NCBI RefSeq assembly: GCF_001550375.1
Contig: NZ_LRTR01000877.1
Coordinates: 1-64,000 of the forward strand
Reading direction: 5' to 3'
DNA length: 64,000 bases
DNA from: Streptomyces europaeiscabiei
GTDB taxonomy: Bacteria; Actinomycetota; Actinomycetes; Streptomycetales; Streptomycetaceae
Positions 1 to 8,923 of this stretch are shown here, piece by piece. Numbering within the stretch: position 1 is the first letter of the stretch; each line of letters starts with the position of its first letter. The notes below the pieces were generated by a model that was given only the letters and a program-made list of their open reading frames with translations, was not told the origin of the DNA and searched no databases. A program made the translations under genes and the position numbers.

Positions 1-359
1 GCCACGGGCGCGCCGCTGCTCGCCGGGGACGCCGCCCGCATGGTGCCGCCGGCAGGCGCCGAGGGCCTCCACGACGCGGTGTCCGACGTTCGCGTCCCGG
101 CCCGCGCGTTCATCGACCCGCACGAAAGCGGAACGGCGCAACTCCTCGACCGCTACTCGGAGTTGTGCCTCGACCGGGTCCGGCGACCGGCCCGCTTCTC
201 GTACGACACGACCAGGATGCCGCGCATCCGGCCGGAGAGCGCGCCTTCGGCCACGGTCTCAGGACCGCCCGGCTGCGCCGGATCACTGCGCCCCGGCAGA
301 CGGCCGCCGAACCGGCCGCCCCTGCACGGGACTGCCGTCGGCTCGGCGAACCGGCCGGC

Positions 360-365
<6 letters not shown>
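1..365 (+). pseudogene. 4-hydroxybenzoate 3-monooxygenase C-terminal remnant
   Basis: The first frame reads a typical end of a PobA flavoprotein: LLAGDAARMVPPAGAEGL (the FAD-binding GD motif region), then a stretch ending ELCLDRVRRPARFSYDTTRM. After about position 220 the similarity moves to another frame (FGHGLRTARLRRITAPRQTA, like the family's LQLAQLRYVTSSRAA end), so a frameshift has occurred. No proper stop follows in the shifted frame, which runs into the opposing thioredoxin gene. The gene enters from outside the window, so whether the N-terminal part is intact is unknown. Family assignment rests on remembered PobA motifs; the frameshift is seen directly. FAD monooxygenases of other substrates share the GD motif and remain possible. 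Confidence 0.6.
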
Positions 366-746
<381 letters not shown>

Positions 747-873
747 GGCGTGCATCCCTCTTCCCGGTATCGGTGCTCGGCGCGAGCCGCACTGGACAAC
801 GCCGCCGCGCTGTGGCGTATTCCGCGCGCGTACCCGTTTGGCCACCGCGCACGCCACCAACCAGACTGACCCC

Positions 874-2334
874 ATGACGGATACGGAAAACCCCGAAGGC
901 GCCGCGGGCGACCCGACGCCGACCGAGTACGACGTCGTGGTGCTGGGTGCCGGACCCGTGGGGGAGAACGTCGCCGACCGCACCCGTGCGGCCGGCCTGT
1001 CCACCGCGATCGTGGAGAGCGAACTGGTCGGCGGCGAGTGCTCGTACTGGGCGTGCATGCCCAGCAAGGCCCTGCTGCGCCCCGCGATCGCCCGTGCCGA
1101 CGCGCGCCGCGTACCCGGCCTGCGCCACCTGGTCGACGGCCCGCTGCACACCGTCGAGGTGCTCGCCCACCGCGACTACGAGACCGCCCACTGGAAGGAC
1201 GACGGCCAGGTCGGCTGGCTGGAGAGCGTCGGGGCGGTCCTCTACCGCGGCCACGCGCGCCTGGCCGGGCCCCGCCGCGTGGTCGTGGACGCCCCCGACG
1301 GCGGGCGTCACGTCCTCACCGCCCGGCACGCGGTGGTGGTCTCCACCGGCAGCCGCGCCCTCCTGCCCGACCTGCCGGGACTCGCGCAGGTCAAGCCCTG
1401 GACGAGCCGCGAGGCCACCAGCGCGCAGGCGGTCCCCGGCCGGCTGATCGTCGTCGGCGGCGGTGTCGTCGCCGTGGAGATGGCCACCGCCTGGCGGTCC
1501 CTCGGCTCCGAGGTCAGCGTCCTCGTCCGGGGCAAGGGCCTGCTGCCCCGCATGGAGCCCTTCGCCGGTGAACTGATCGCCGAGGCGCTCGTCGCGTCGG
1601 GCGTGGACGTCCGCACCGGTACGTCGGTGACGGCGGTGTCCCGCGAGAACGGGACCGTGGTGGCCCTCACCGACAGCGGCGACCGTCTGGAGGCCGACGA
1701 GATCCTCTTCGCCACCGGCCGCGCCCCGCGCACCGACGACCTCGGTCTCGACACCGTCGGACTGGAATCCGGCTCGTGGCTGCCCGTCGACGACAGCCTC
1801 CGGGTGACGGGCAGCGACTGGCTGTACGCGGTCGGGGACGTCAACCACCGGGCGCTGCTCACCCACCAGGGCAAGTACCAGGCCCGGATCGCGGGGGCCG
1901 CCATCGCCGCCCGCGCGGCCGGGGTCCCGCTCCTGGAGAGCGATCCCTGGGGCGCCCACGCGGCCACCGCCGACCACGCCGCCGTCCCCCAGGTCGTCTT
2001 CACCGACCCCGAGGCCGCCGCCGTGGGCCTTTCCCTCGCCGAGGCGGAACAGGCCGGCCACCGGGTCCGCGCGGTCGACGTCGAGTTCTCCTCCGTCGCG
2101 GGGGCGGGTCTGTACGCCGACGGCTACCGGGGCCGGGCCCGTATGGTCGTCGACCTGGACCGCGAGATCCTCCGCGGCGTCACCTTCGTCGGCCCCGCCG
2201 TCGGTGAACTCATCCACTCCGCCACCGTCGCCGTCGCCGGAGAGGTCCCGATCAGCCGCCTCTGGCACGCGGTGCCCTCGTACCCGACGATCAGCGAGGT
2301 GTGGCTGCGGCTGCTGGAGGCGTACCGGGGCTGA
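874..2334 (+). CDS. FAD/NAD(P)-dependent pyridine nucleotide-disulfide oxidoreductase
   Basis: The 486-aa protein has the architecture of dihydrolipoamide dehydrogenase and mercuric reductase. An FAD Rossmann motif GAGPVG lies at residues 25-30, and a redox-active cysteine pair (Cys56 and Cys61, in ECSYWACMPSK) has the usual four-residue spacing. A second nucleotide-binding motif IVVGGGVVAVEMA is near residue 190, an FAD-closing segment YAVGDV follows, and the C-terminal dimer end HAVPSYPTISE contains the likely active-site His. The true substrate cannot be read from sequence: the pair is flanked by WA rather than the N-R-G of classical lipoamide dehydrogenases, and no metal-binding head is present. 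The ATG at 874 is chosen because homology begins soon after it. The divergent thioredoxin gene hints at a shared disulfide-stress role, which is inference. Confidence 0.85.
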   Translation: MTDTENPEGAAGDPTPTEYDVVVLGAGPVGENVADRTRAAGLSTAIVESELVGGECSYWACMPSKALLRPAIARADARRVPGLRHLVDGPLHTVEVLAHRDYETAHWKDDGQVGWLESVGAVLYRGHARLAGPRRVVVDAPDGGRHVLTARHAVVVSTGSRALLPDLPGLAQVKPWTSREATSAQAVPGRLIVVGGGVVAVEMATAWRSLGSEVSVLVRGKGLLPRMEPFAGELIAEALVASGVDVRTGTSVTAVSRENGTVVALTDSGDRLEADEILFATGRAPRTDDLGLDTVGLESGSWLPVDDSLRVTGSDWLYAVGDVNHRALLTHQGKYQARIAGAAIAARAAGVPLLESDPWGAHAATADHAAVPQVVFTDPEAAAVGLSLAEAEQAGHRVRAVDVEFSSVAGAGLYADGYRGRARMVVDLDREILRGVTFVGPAVGELIHSATVAVAGEVPISRLWHAVPSYPTISEVWLRLLEAYRG

Positions 2335-2376
2335 ACCGGCCGGTCCGGGCGCTCGGGCTCAGAGCCAGGCGCTCGC

Positions 2377-3033
2377 TCAGTCGGGCAGCAGGAAGCCCAG
2401 CGTCCGGGCGGCGTTGGCCGGAGTCGGATCGTTCCAGCGGTCGGCCATCGCCTGGTTCGAGGAGAGCGAGCGCAGTTCGGCGTGGTCGAGGTAGAGCGTG
2501 CCGTTCAGATGGTCCGTCTCGTGCTGGACGATACGGGCGGGCCACCCCGAGAACTCCTCGTCCACCGCCCGCCCCCGCTCGTCGAGCGCCCGTAGCCGCA
2601 CCTTGGCGTGCCGGGCCACCACGGCCTGCCAGCCGGGCACGCTCAGACAGCCCTCGAAGAACGCGTCACGGTACGACCCGACGGCCTCGTACGCCGGATT
2701 GACCAGGACGCGGAACGGCTGCGGAACCCGGCCCCGGGCGAGCCGTACCTCGTCCGGGACCGGCGCGGGGTCCTCGATCACCGCGATGCGCAGGGGCACC
2801 CCGACCTGGGGCGCGGCGAGGCCGACGCCGGGAGCCGCGTGCATGGTGGCGCGCAGGGCGGCGACGAAGCGGGCCAGGAGGCCGGGGGCGAGCTGGCCGT
2901 CGAAGGGCTCGGCGGTGCGGCGCAGGACCGGATCGCCCGCGGCGACGATCGGCAGCGGCCCCTCGTGGGCGAGGAGCTCCTCGACCCGGTCGCTCAGGGG
3001 CTGGTACTCGGTGCGGTCACGTTCGGAAGCCAT
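2377..3033 (-). CDS. def: Peptide deformylase
   Basis: The 218-aa enzyme would remove the N-formyl group from new proteins. All three family signatures are present: GVGLAAPQVG (residues 69-78), EGCLSVPG with the metal ligand Cys129, and QHETDHLNG with ligands His171 and His175 and catalytic Glu172. The protein has N- and C-terminal extensions of the kind seen in actinobacterial paralogues. Streptomyces usually carry several deformylases, so this may be an accessory copy. The ATG at 3033 is preferred to a longer in-frame start because the family fold begins soon after it and the upstream extension is basic and low in complexity. It converges on the flavoprotein gene with a 42-base gap. Confidence 0.93.
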   Translation of the reverse strand: MASERDRTEYQPLSDRVEELLAHEGPLPIVAAGDPVLRRTAEPFDGQLAPGLLARFVAALRATMHAAPGVGLAAPQVGVPLRIAVIEDPAPVPDEVRLARGRVPQPFRVLVNPAYEAVGSYRDAFFEGCLSVPGWQAVVARHAKVRLRALDERGRAVDEEFSGWPARIVQHETDHLNGTLYLDHAELRSLSSNQAMADRWNDPTPANAARTLGFLLPD

Positions 3034-3216
3034 CGGGCCAGGATGCCAACCGCGGTCGAGCGATGCGAGACGGCTCTCGCGGAGGCACGCCCCCGAGAGG
3101 GAGCGGACCATGGGCAGATGGTGTGACCCACCTCACATGAAGTGTCGGGAACTCGAAGCCCCTGCACCCCGACTACTGAACCGCCACGACGTCCCCGTAT
3201 CCCGGAGCATCCGCCG

Positions 3217-4626
3217 ATGACCATCGCCCCCTCGACCGAGACGGACGAGCCCCAGAAACCCGTCGCCAATCCCGACGGCGCCACGAGGGGCTGGGCCTCG
3301 CTCAGGCCGCTCGTGCTGCGGCTGCACTTCTACGCGGGCGTCCTCGTCGCCCCGTTCCTGCTGGTCGCCGCCCTGACCGGCGGGCTGTACGCCGCCTCGT
3401 TCTCGATCGAGAAGATCGTCTACGCGGACCAGACGACCGTCGCCAAGGTGGGCGACGAGAAGCTGCCGATCTCCGAGCAGGTGGCCGCCGCCCGCAAGAA
3501 ACACCCCGAGGGAACCATCTCCGCCGTACGCCCCTCGCCGGAGGACGACGCCACGACCCGGGTGATGCTGACGGGCGTCGAGGGCATCGACGAGGGCAAC
3601 ACGCTCGCGGTGTTCGTCGACCCGTACACGGCTCAGGTGCGCGGCGCCCTGGAGCAGTACGGCTCGACGGGCGCGCTGCCGGTGCGGACCTGGATCGACA
3701 AGTTCCACGCCAACCTCCAGCTCGGTGAGCCCGGCCGCCTCTACAGCGAACTCGCCGCGAGCTGGCTGTGGGTCATCTCGGGCGGCGGCCTCGTGCTCTG
3801 GTTCGCCCGCCGCCGCGCCCAGCGCAAGGTGCGCGGCACGAGCGGCCGCCGTCGCACTCTGGGCCTGCACGGCACGGTCGGCGTCTGGGCCGCCGCCGGG
3901 TTCTTCTTCCTCTCGGCGACGGGTCTGACCTGGTCGACGTACGCCGGCGCCAACATCGAGGTCCTGCGCACCGAGCTCCACCAGGCGACCCCGGCCATCT
4001 CGGCCACGGCGGGCGACCACGGGGGCCACGACGACGCCTCGGCGGACGGAGGGGCCGCCACGGAGGGCGACCTGGACAAGATCCTCGCCGCCGCGCGCGC
4101 CGAGGGCCTCGGCGACCCGGTGGAGATCGTGCCGCCCGCCGACGCGTCCTCCACGTACGTGGTCAAGCAGGTCCAGCGCAGCTGGCCCACCAAGCAGGAC
4201 GCGGTGGCCGTGGACCCGGCGACCGCCGAGGTCACCGACACGCTCCGGTTCGCCGACTTCCCGATCCTCGCCAAGCTCTCCCGCTGGGGCATCGACGGCC
4301 ACACCGGCGTCCTCTTCGGCCTGGCCAACCAGCTCCTCCTGATGGCCCTCGCGGCCTCTCTGGTCGTGCTGATCCTCTGGGGCTACCGCATGTGGTGGCA
4401 GCGCGGCCGTGCCTCGTCCTTCGGTCGCCCGATCCCGCGCGGCGCCTGGCAGCACGTGCCGCCCCAGATTCTGGTCCCGGCCCTGGCCCTCATCGCGGTC
4501 ACCGGCTACTTCGTGCCCCTGCTCGGCATTCCGCTCGCCGTGTTCATCGTGGTGGACGTCGTCCTGGGCGAGCTGGCGCACCGACGCGGCAAGCGGTCGT
4601 ACGGCGGCCGGGTGGAGGCGAAGTAG
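3217..4626 (+). CDS. PepSY-domain membrane protein (PiuB-like)
   Basis: The 469-aa integral membrane protein belongs to the PepSY-associated transmembrane family, often linked to iron or haem uptake and to ferric reduction. A first membrane segment (about residues 38-60, following RLHFYAGVLVAPF) is followed by an extracytoplasmic PepSY region. Then come further membrane segments near residues 185-200 and 225-245, a His- and Asp-rich patch (HGGHDDASADGG, about residue 270) that could bind metal, a second PepSY-like stretch, and a C-terminal membrane bundle. A GGAG ribosome site lies about ten bases before the ATG. The gene appears monocistronic, followed by a strong terminator. The metal substrate is not determined. 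Confidence 0.82.
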   Translation: MTIAPSTETDEPQKPVANPDGATRGWASLRPLVLRLHFYAGVLVAPFLLVAALTGGLYAASFSIEKIVYADQTTVAKVGDEKLPISEQVAAARKKHPEGTISAVRPSPEDDATTRVMLTGVEGIDEGNTLAVFVDPYTAQVRGALEQYGSTGALPVRTWIDKFHANLQLGEPGRLYSELAASWLWVISGGGLVLWFARRRAQRKVRGTSGRRRTLGLHGTVGVWAAAGFFFLSATGLTWSTYAGANIEVLRTELHQATPAISATAGDHGGHDDASADGGAATEGDLDKILAAARAEGLGDPVEIVPPADASSTYVVKQVQRSWPTKQDAVAVDPATAEVTDTLRFADFPILAKLSRWGIDGHTGVLFGLANQLLLMALAASLVVLILWGYRMWWQRGRASSFGRPIPRGAWQHVPPQILVPALALIAVTGYFVPLLGIPLAVFIVVDVVLGELAHRRGKRSYGGRVEAK

Positions 4627-4672
4627 GTCGGCGGCCGGGCGGAAGTGGCGCCGGCCTCCTGAGGGAGGCGAA

Positions 4673-4716
4673 GCGGCGAGAGGGGTGCGTCCCACGGGGC
4701 GCACCCCTCTCGCCGC
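4673..4716 (+). terminator. Strong hairpin terminator after the PepSY gene
   Basis: A perfect 17-bp inverted repeat (left arm 4673-4689, right arm 4700-4716, ten-base loop) lies 47 bases after the stop codon. There is no U-run, as is usual for high-GC terminators. Confidence 0.75.
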
Positions 4717-4770
4717 TGCTCCGCCTGCCACAGGCTCGCCGCTGCTCCGCCCGCTACCGGACATCATTCG

Positions 4771-5168
4771 TAGTGTTCCGGCCTTCGGGCCGGAGGTGAA
4801 GCGAATCTCGTGGTCGCGACGCGGAGCGTCGCGGTGTCGTTCCGGCGGAGCCGGACCCTGCTCGTGCGCCTCACGCATTTCGCTGTCCTGTCCGACGGCA
4901 CGAAGATCGACTCTCCGCGCTTGCTGCGGCGCGCGGAGAAGAAGCCGAACCCAAACCGCTGAACGTCCGGAATGGACCTGTGCCGCCTGCGGTACCGTCC
5001 TCGACCGGGACCACAATGCCGCGATCAACGTGACGACGGCCGCTGGGCTGGCGGTATCGGCCTGCGGAGCGCCGGTAGGACCAGGAGCGATCCCGGCACA
5101 GCGCGAGGACACAGGAAGCCACGGTTACCAGTCAAGGAAGGCCGGAATCCTCGCCCTTCAGGGCGAGG
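4771..5168 (+). mobile_element. Decayed IS200/IS605-type element with tnpB fragments
   Basis: Two separated pieces of a TnpB (OrfB) protein are readable in different frames. Around 4861-4950 LVRLTHFAVLSDGTKIDSP and LLRRAEKK match the middle of TnpB. From 4973 the zinc-finger and RuvC-III end is seen (WTCAACGTVLDRDHNAAINV, then SRKAGILALQGEE). The region between is deleted and the frame is shifted. Hairpins bound the remnant: CCGGCC-TTCG-GGCCGG at 4778-4793 and the right-end hairpin at 5149-5168. No TnpA is present, so the element cannot move by itself. The left boundary is less certain than the right, which lies seven bases from the stop codon of the TPR gene. Confidence 0.7.
5149..5168 (+). 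repeat. Right-end hairpin of the TnpB element
   Basis: CCTCGCCC-TTCA-GGGCGAGG is a perfect 8-bp stem with a four-base loop directly after the tnpB fragment. In intact relatives the right end is bound by TnpA and also forms the 3' scaffold of the TnpB guide RNA (omega RNA), with the guide read from the flanking DNA. Here the flank would be the 3' end of the TPR gene. That this copy still makes such an RNA is not supported. Confidence 0.6.
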
Positions 5169-5174
5169 AGCATG

Positions 5175-5522
5175 TCAAAGCCGCTCGAAGTCGCCCGCGA
5201 GTGCCGAGGCGATCCGCAGGTGGGACTCCGCCTCGTCGTGCCGGGCCTGGCGTTCGAGCGTGCGGCCCAGCATCAGCCGGGCGTAATGCTCCACCGGGTC
5301 TCGCTCGACGAGGACGCGCAACTCGGCCTCGGCGCGGCGCAGTTGAGCCGAGTGGTAGTAGGCGCGGGCCAGCAGCAGCCGTGGGCCGGTCTGCTCCGGG
5401 ACCTCCTCGACCAGGGGTCCGAGGACGCGCGCGGCGGCGGCGTAGTCCCTGGCGTCGAAGAACATCCGGGCGCGCTCCCAGCGCTCGGCGGGTGTTCCGT
5501 GGTCGTAGTACGTCGTGTCCAC
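5175..5522 (-). CDS. Small tetratricopeptide-repeat protein
   Basis: The 115-aa soluble protein is made of about three TPR-like helical hairpins, with typical alternating Ala, Leu and Tyr positions (ARMFFDARDYAAAARVL, then RAYYHSAQLRRAEAELR, then MLGRTLERQARHDEAESHL). Such proteins act as docking scaffolds, and no partner is named by the context. A near-perfect Shine-Dalgarno sequence AAGGAGGT (complement of 5529-5536) sits six bases before a GTG at 5522, which fixes that start over the longer in-frame ATG. The stop codon lies seven bases from the TnpB element end. Upstream is a short AT-richer gap and then the two MarR-like genes on the same strand. Confidence 0.78.
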   Translation of the reverse strand: MDTTYYDHGTPAERWERARMFFDARDYAAAARVLGPLVEEVPEQTGPRLLLARAYYHSAQLRRAEAELRVLVERDPVEHYARLMLGRTLERQARHDEAESHLRIASALAGDFERL

Positions 5523-5603
5523 TGGTGGACCTCCTTCGACGGCCCACAACCCGTACTGGCTGTTGAATATTCCACCACTCTGCTTCTTCTGCTTCTACGG
5601 CTT

Positions 5604-6056
5604 CTACGGCTTCAGGGCGGCCAGCTCCGCGTTGGCCCGCTCGGTGATGAGGGTCAGCACACGACCGGCCGCCACCAGATCCTCGGCGGGGATCCCGGCG
5701 TAGATCCGGGCGGTGACGGGCGCGGTCTCGGCGGCGGACCTGGTGAAGGACTCCCGTCCGGCGTCCGTGATCCTGAGTCGGGCCGGCGCTCCCGGGTCCG
5801 GCTCCACCAGCTCCGCGGAGACCAACTCCTCGACGACGGTTCGTATGTCCGCCGGCTCGACCTTGAGGGACTCGACGACCTGATCCACGAGTCCGGCGCG
5901 GTCGACGGGTCCGTCGGCGACCGCGACGGCCCGCAGGGTCACCGACTGCTGGAACGTCAGGTCGTAGCCGGTCAGCACTTTCTCCAGGATCGCGCGGCCG
6001 GCGTAGTGGGCGAGGGCGATGACCCGGGGGTCGACCGCGGGTGCGAGGGTCGTCAT
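5604..6056 (-). CDS. MarR-like winged-helix protein (second of pair)
   Basis: The 150-aa protein has a winged-helix layout: an N-terminal helix pair (VIALAHYAGRAIL), a TFQQSVTLRAVAV start of the DNA-binding half, a recognition-helix region, and a wing ending RLRITDAGRESF. A long C-terminal helix for dimerisation follows. Sequence conservation to classical MarR is weak, so it may be a divergent member. Its ATG overlaps the stop of the preceding MarR gene by four bases, so the two are translated together and may form a heterodimer; that last step is inference. Confidence 0.72.
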   Translation of the reverse strand: MTTLAPAVDPRVIALAHYAGRAILEKVLTGYDLTFQQSVTLRAVAVADGPVDRAGLVDQVVESLKVEPADIRTVVEELVSAELVEPDPGAPARLRITDAGRESFTRSAAETAPVTARIYAGIPAEDLVAAGRVLTLITERANAELAALKP

Positions 6057-6541
6057 GGCTGCTCCTTCTCGTGTGTGTGCTCGGTGGAAGGGGTGAGCGG
6101 TACGTCGAGCAAGGTGGTCAGCTCGCGGGTGAACTGCTCGGTGCGGGCGCCGTCGAGGCCGCCGAGCGGTTCCAGCAGCTGTCGCAGCAGCCCCTGGACG
6201 ACTTCGATCGCCCGCCGGGTCACGTCGCGCCCCTGCTCGGTGAGTGCCAACCGCACGGCGCGGGGGTCACGGGGGTCGCGGGCGCGTTCCAGAAGCCCGG
6301 CGGTCTCCAGGGCGCGGGCCAGTTTGGAGACGTACAGGGCCTCCAGGCCGGTGTGGTCCGCGAGTTGACGCTGACTCGGCTGCTGTCCGGCCCGGTGCAT
6401 GCCGTACAGCGACGCGACCAGCGCGTACTGCGCGTGCGTCAGCCCCAACGGAGCGACCGCGCGGTCCACCGCGACCCGCCACTTCATGGACAGCCGCCAG
6501 ACGAGAAAACCGGGCGTCGCGCCCTCGAAAGCCGAACTCAT
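6053..6541 (-). CDS. MarR-family transcriptional regulator (first of pair)
   Basis: About 162 residues with a clear MarR core: LTHAQYALVASLYGM, QRQLADHTGLEALYVSKLARALE as the helix-turn-helix, and the wing RDPRDPRAVRLALTEQGRD. It probably senses a small phenolic or lipophilic ligand, as known relatives do. The start is uncertain: ATGs at 6571, 6556 and 6541 are all in frame, and none has a clear ribosome site. The DNA around the upstream candidates carries the direct repeat CATGGCTACT twice, 14 bases apart (about 6553-6577), a possible autoregulatory site. The gene is divergent from the pirin gene about 325 bases away. Confidence 0.8.
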   Translation of the reverse strand: MSSAFEGATPGFLVWRLSMKWRVAVDRAVAPLGLTHAQYALVASLYGMHRAGQQPSQRQLADHTGLEALYVSKLARALETAGLLERARDPRDPRAVRLALTEQGRDVTRRAIEVVQGLLRQLLEPLGGLDGARTEQFTRELTTLLDVPLTPSTEHTHEKEQP

Positions 6542-6828
6542 GCAGATACGGTACATGGCTACTATGGCCATGGCTACTGTTCTGCTGGGGCGCCGGGATC
6601 GCGCGGATCGGGAGATCAGGCGATGGCGAGACGAGGGGGGAAGCGATGAGTGACGGAACGAAGAAGCGGCGGAGCGATAGGGCGACGGGGGCAGGTGAAG
6701 GTGGGCCGGGTGGGTGCCGCGAGGCGCATGGGTCGTACGGGTGTGCCGTACGGGTGTGTGTCACCTGTCCTCGGTGACCGGCTCCGCGCCGGTTCCGAGT
6801 CAAGTGCCCCGGGGCGGGTGGAGGATGG

Positions 6829-6858
6829 CTGACGGCGGGAGCCGGACGGGTCTAGGTT
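6829..6858 (+). promoter_or_regulatory. Candidate promoter of the pirin gene, leaderless
   Basis: CTGACG (6829-6834) and TAGGTT (6853-6858) are separated by 18 bases. The -10 ends seven bases before the ATG of the pirin gene, and no ribosome site precedes that ATG, so a leaderless mRNA is likely. Confidence 0.5.
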
Positions 6859-6865
6859 GTGCAGC

Positions 6866-7831
6866 ATGAGCAATCTTGATCGCGAGGCGGTGCCGGCGGT
6901 GTGCGGCGGCCGGGGCTTCGTGGTGGCCGAACCGGTTCGTGAACTTCTCAGCCCTCGCCGGGTGAAGCTCGGCGAGTCCACCGAGGTGCGGCGTCTGCTG
7001 CCCAACCTGGGCCGCCGCATGGTGGGCGCCTGGGCCTTCGTCGATCACTACGGCCCCGACGACATCGCCGACGAGCCGGGCATGCAGGTGCCGCCGCACC
7101 CGCACATGGGCCTGCAGACGGTCAGCTGGCTGCACCAGGGCGAGGTACTGCACCGCGACTCCACGGGCAGCCTCCAGACGATCCGCCCCCGCGAGCTGGG
7201 CCTGATGACCTCCGGGCGGGCCATCAGCCACTCGGAGGAGAGCCCGAAGTCGCACGCCCCCCTCCTGCACGGCGCCCAGCTCTGGGTGGCCCTGCCGGAC
7301 AGCCACCGGCACACCGACCCGCGCTTCGAGCACCACGCCGACCTGCCCGTCGTCACGGCCGCCGGCCTGAGCGCCACCCTGATTCTCGGCTCCCTGGACG
7401 GCACGACGTCCCCCGGCACGACCTTCACACCGATCGTCGGCGCCGACCTCGCCCTGGCCTCCGGCGCGGACCTGCGCCTACCCCTCGAACCCGACTTCGA
7501 ATACGCCGTCCTCGCCATGTCCGGCGAGGCCCACGTCGACGGCGTCCCCGTCCTCCCCGGCTCCATGCTCTACCTCGGCTGCGGCCGCACCGAACTCCCC
7601 CTCCGCGCCGACTCGGACGCCTCCCTCATGCTCCTCGGCGGCGAGCCGTTCGAGGAGGAGCTGATCATGTTCTGGAACTGGATCGGACGGTCGCAGGAGG
7701 AGATCGTACAAGCCCGTCGGGACTGGATGGAAGGGGCAAGATTCGGGGAGGTGAAGGGGTACAACGGGGATCCGCTGCCGGCCCCCGAACTGCCGGCGAC
7801 GCCTCTGAAGCCGCGGGGAAGGGCCCGTTGA
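6866..7831 (+). CDS. Pirin-family cupin protein
   Basis: The 321-aa protein is a two-cupin pirin, a non-haem iron fold with regulatory or quercetinase-like roles in relatives. The N-terminal cupin carries the metal-binding HPHMG (His78, His80) and a later ISHSEES segment that provides the remaining His and Glu ligands. The C-terminal pirin_C part runs through GGEPFEEELIMFWNW, a typical family ending. The ATG at 6866 rather than one three codons earlier is chosen because it sits exactly where a leaderless transcript from the predicted promoter would begin. It stands alone between the divergent MarR pair and the debris region that follows. The substrate is unknown. Confidence 0.88.
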   Translation: MSNLDREAVPAVCGGRGFVVAEPVRELLSPRRVKLGESTEVRRLLPNLGRRMVGAWAFVDHYGPDDIADEPGMQVPPHPHMGLQTVSWLHQGEVLHRDSTGSLQTIRPRELGLMTSGRAISHSEESPKSHAPLLHGAQLWVALPDSHRHTDPRFEHHADLPVVTAAGLSATLILGSLDGTTSPGTTFTPIVGADLALASGADLRLPLEPDFEYAVLAMSGEAHVDGVPVLPGSMLYLGCGRTELPLRADSDASLMLLGGEPFEEELIMFWNWIGRSQEEIVQARRDWMEGARFGEVKGYNGDPLPAPELPATPLKPRGRAR

Positions 7832-8428
7832 CCTGGGGAAATTGCTGACATGTTGGTGATGGGTGGGTGAGCTGTCCTGTGGTGCTACCTCCCGCGCTTC
7901 GACCGATTACGGGAGGGTGGCAGCGCTGGCCGCAGGCCCGCAGTGGAGGGCTGGGCGAGCCCACGGTCTGGCCGTGTGTGGGCAGCTGTGGCAGGACTCT
8001 TGCTCACTCAATGCTAACTTTTCTGATGCTGCGTCAGGTGTCGCCGTCTCTCGTTGCCGCCGCTTCGTGGCGCGCAGCGGTCTCTACTGGTTCGGAACGG
8101 CGGCGGCCGAGTGCTGACCTGGCGGGCGGTTGAGCCGTGCCTCGGCGAGAATGTTCGGCTTCACCCCGTCGTTTTGTGGAAGATCGACAAGTGGCGGCTG
8201 GCCGTGGTGATGAGCGCCCTGGTCTTGCTCCGCTGAGGGCGATGGCGTTTCAGGGGGAGTCAGCAAGTTCTTCGTCTGTTGGTGGTACACGCTTCGCGCA
8301 GTTCTGACCAGCTGAAACAGCTCGGGTCAGCGGACTCTTCGGCGTGCTGGCCCACGTGTGGTCCGGATCTTGGTCTGCCATCCGTGTCGCCTCCGTCTTG
8401 GACGGGCTGGATAGCTGGTACGTCGCCC
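7832..8428. other. Gap without a recognisable gene
   Basis: This stretch is visibly lower in G+C than its surroundings in places (around 8000-8030). Only short frames are open, such as one ending KIDKWRLAVVMSALVLLR near 8236, which I cannot assign. It may be the residue of a transferred segment next to the CRISPR-like repeats. A GGATC...TCTGC sequence at 8365 may be one further eroded repeat. Confidence 0.4.
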
Positions 8429-8631
8429 GGAACCAATCCCGCAAGCAGGGGAAGCGTGAGGCAGCGAGCTTCTGCTGTTCGCCTTCGTAGGGATCACCCT
8501 TGCAGGGGCGGGCACCGTTCGATCGCGGCGGCGGAGTGTGAGGATCACCCTCTGCGGATGCGAGGAGCACACGTTCGACAGCAGTGAGGTCAGAACGAAG
8601 ACTGAATAATTCCCGCAGGTGCGGGGAGCGC
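8429..8631 (+). CRISPR. Eroded type I-E-like CRISPR repeats
   Basis: Four related sequences recur at near-constant spacing: 8429-8457, 8491-8515, 8542-8570 and 8603-8631. Start-to-start distances are 62, 51 and 61, close to the 61-base period (29-base repeat plus 32-base spacer) of type I-E arrays. The best preserved core is CCCGCAGGTGCGGGGAGCGC (8612-8631). The 8542 copy begins GGATCACC and ends GAGGAGCAC, matching the GGATCAC...GGGGAGCAC style of actinobacterial repeats as I remember it. The 8491 copy lacks about four bases and its spacer about six. By my count the 8429 and 8603 copies agree at 19 of 29 positions. No cas gene is nearby. The array, if real, is dead. Confidence 0.42.
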
Positions 8632-8645
8632 AGTCGCATCCGAGC

Positions 8646-8829
8646 TCACGCGAGTCCGGCAGCATGCGGCAGTCTGACGGGCAACTGCCCCATATCGATG
8701 AGGTGTTGGCGACGCCGGACATAGATCGTCTGGTCGCTGATGCCGAGGCGTTGGACGACCTTCCTTCCGGCCGGATGCGACGAGATCGAGGACCTTACGG
8801 CGGAACTCGGGCGGATAGCTGCGGGGCAT
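8646..8829 (-). mobile_element. IS3-family orfA remnant
   Basis: Starting at an ATG at 8829 the minus strand reads PRSYPPEFRRKVLDLVASGR, the N-terminus of an IS3-type OrfA. A one-base frameshift then continues the homology as KVVQRLGISDQTIYVRRRQH and LIDMGQLP, the helix-turn-helix region, ending at a stop (8646-8648). The rest of OrfA, all of OrfB and the inverted repeats are missing. Confidence 0.72.
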
Positions 8830-8923
8830 CATGGCCTCCGAAGACTGCTGGATCGTCAACTGTTCAGCAACCCGACTCCATCAGAACCGGGGTATACCAC
8901 CTCCATCAGGCCCGGAGCGGTTC

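Noticed and set aside
3133..5112. 659-aa open frame on the minus strand
   Set aside because: Complement of the PepSY gene and of the TnpB remnant, no domain.
8036..8236. Open frame ending KIDKWRLAVVMSALVLLR as a possible cas fragment near the CRISPR-like repeats
   Set aside because: No Cas motif could be recognised; adjacency alone is not evidence.
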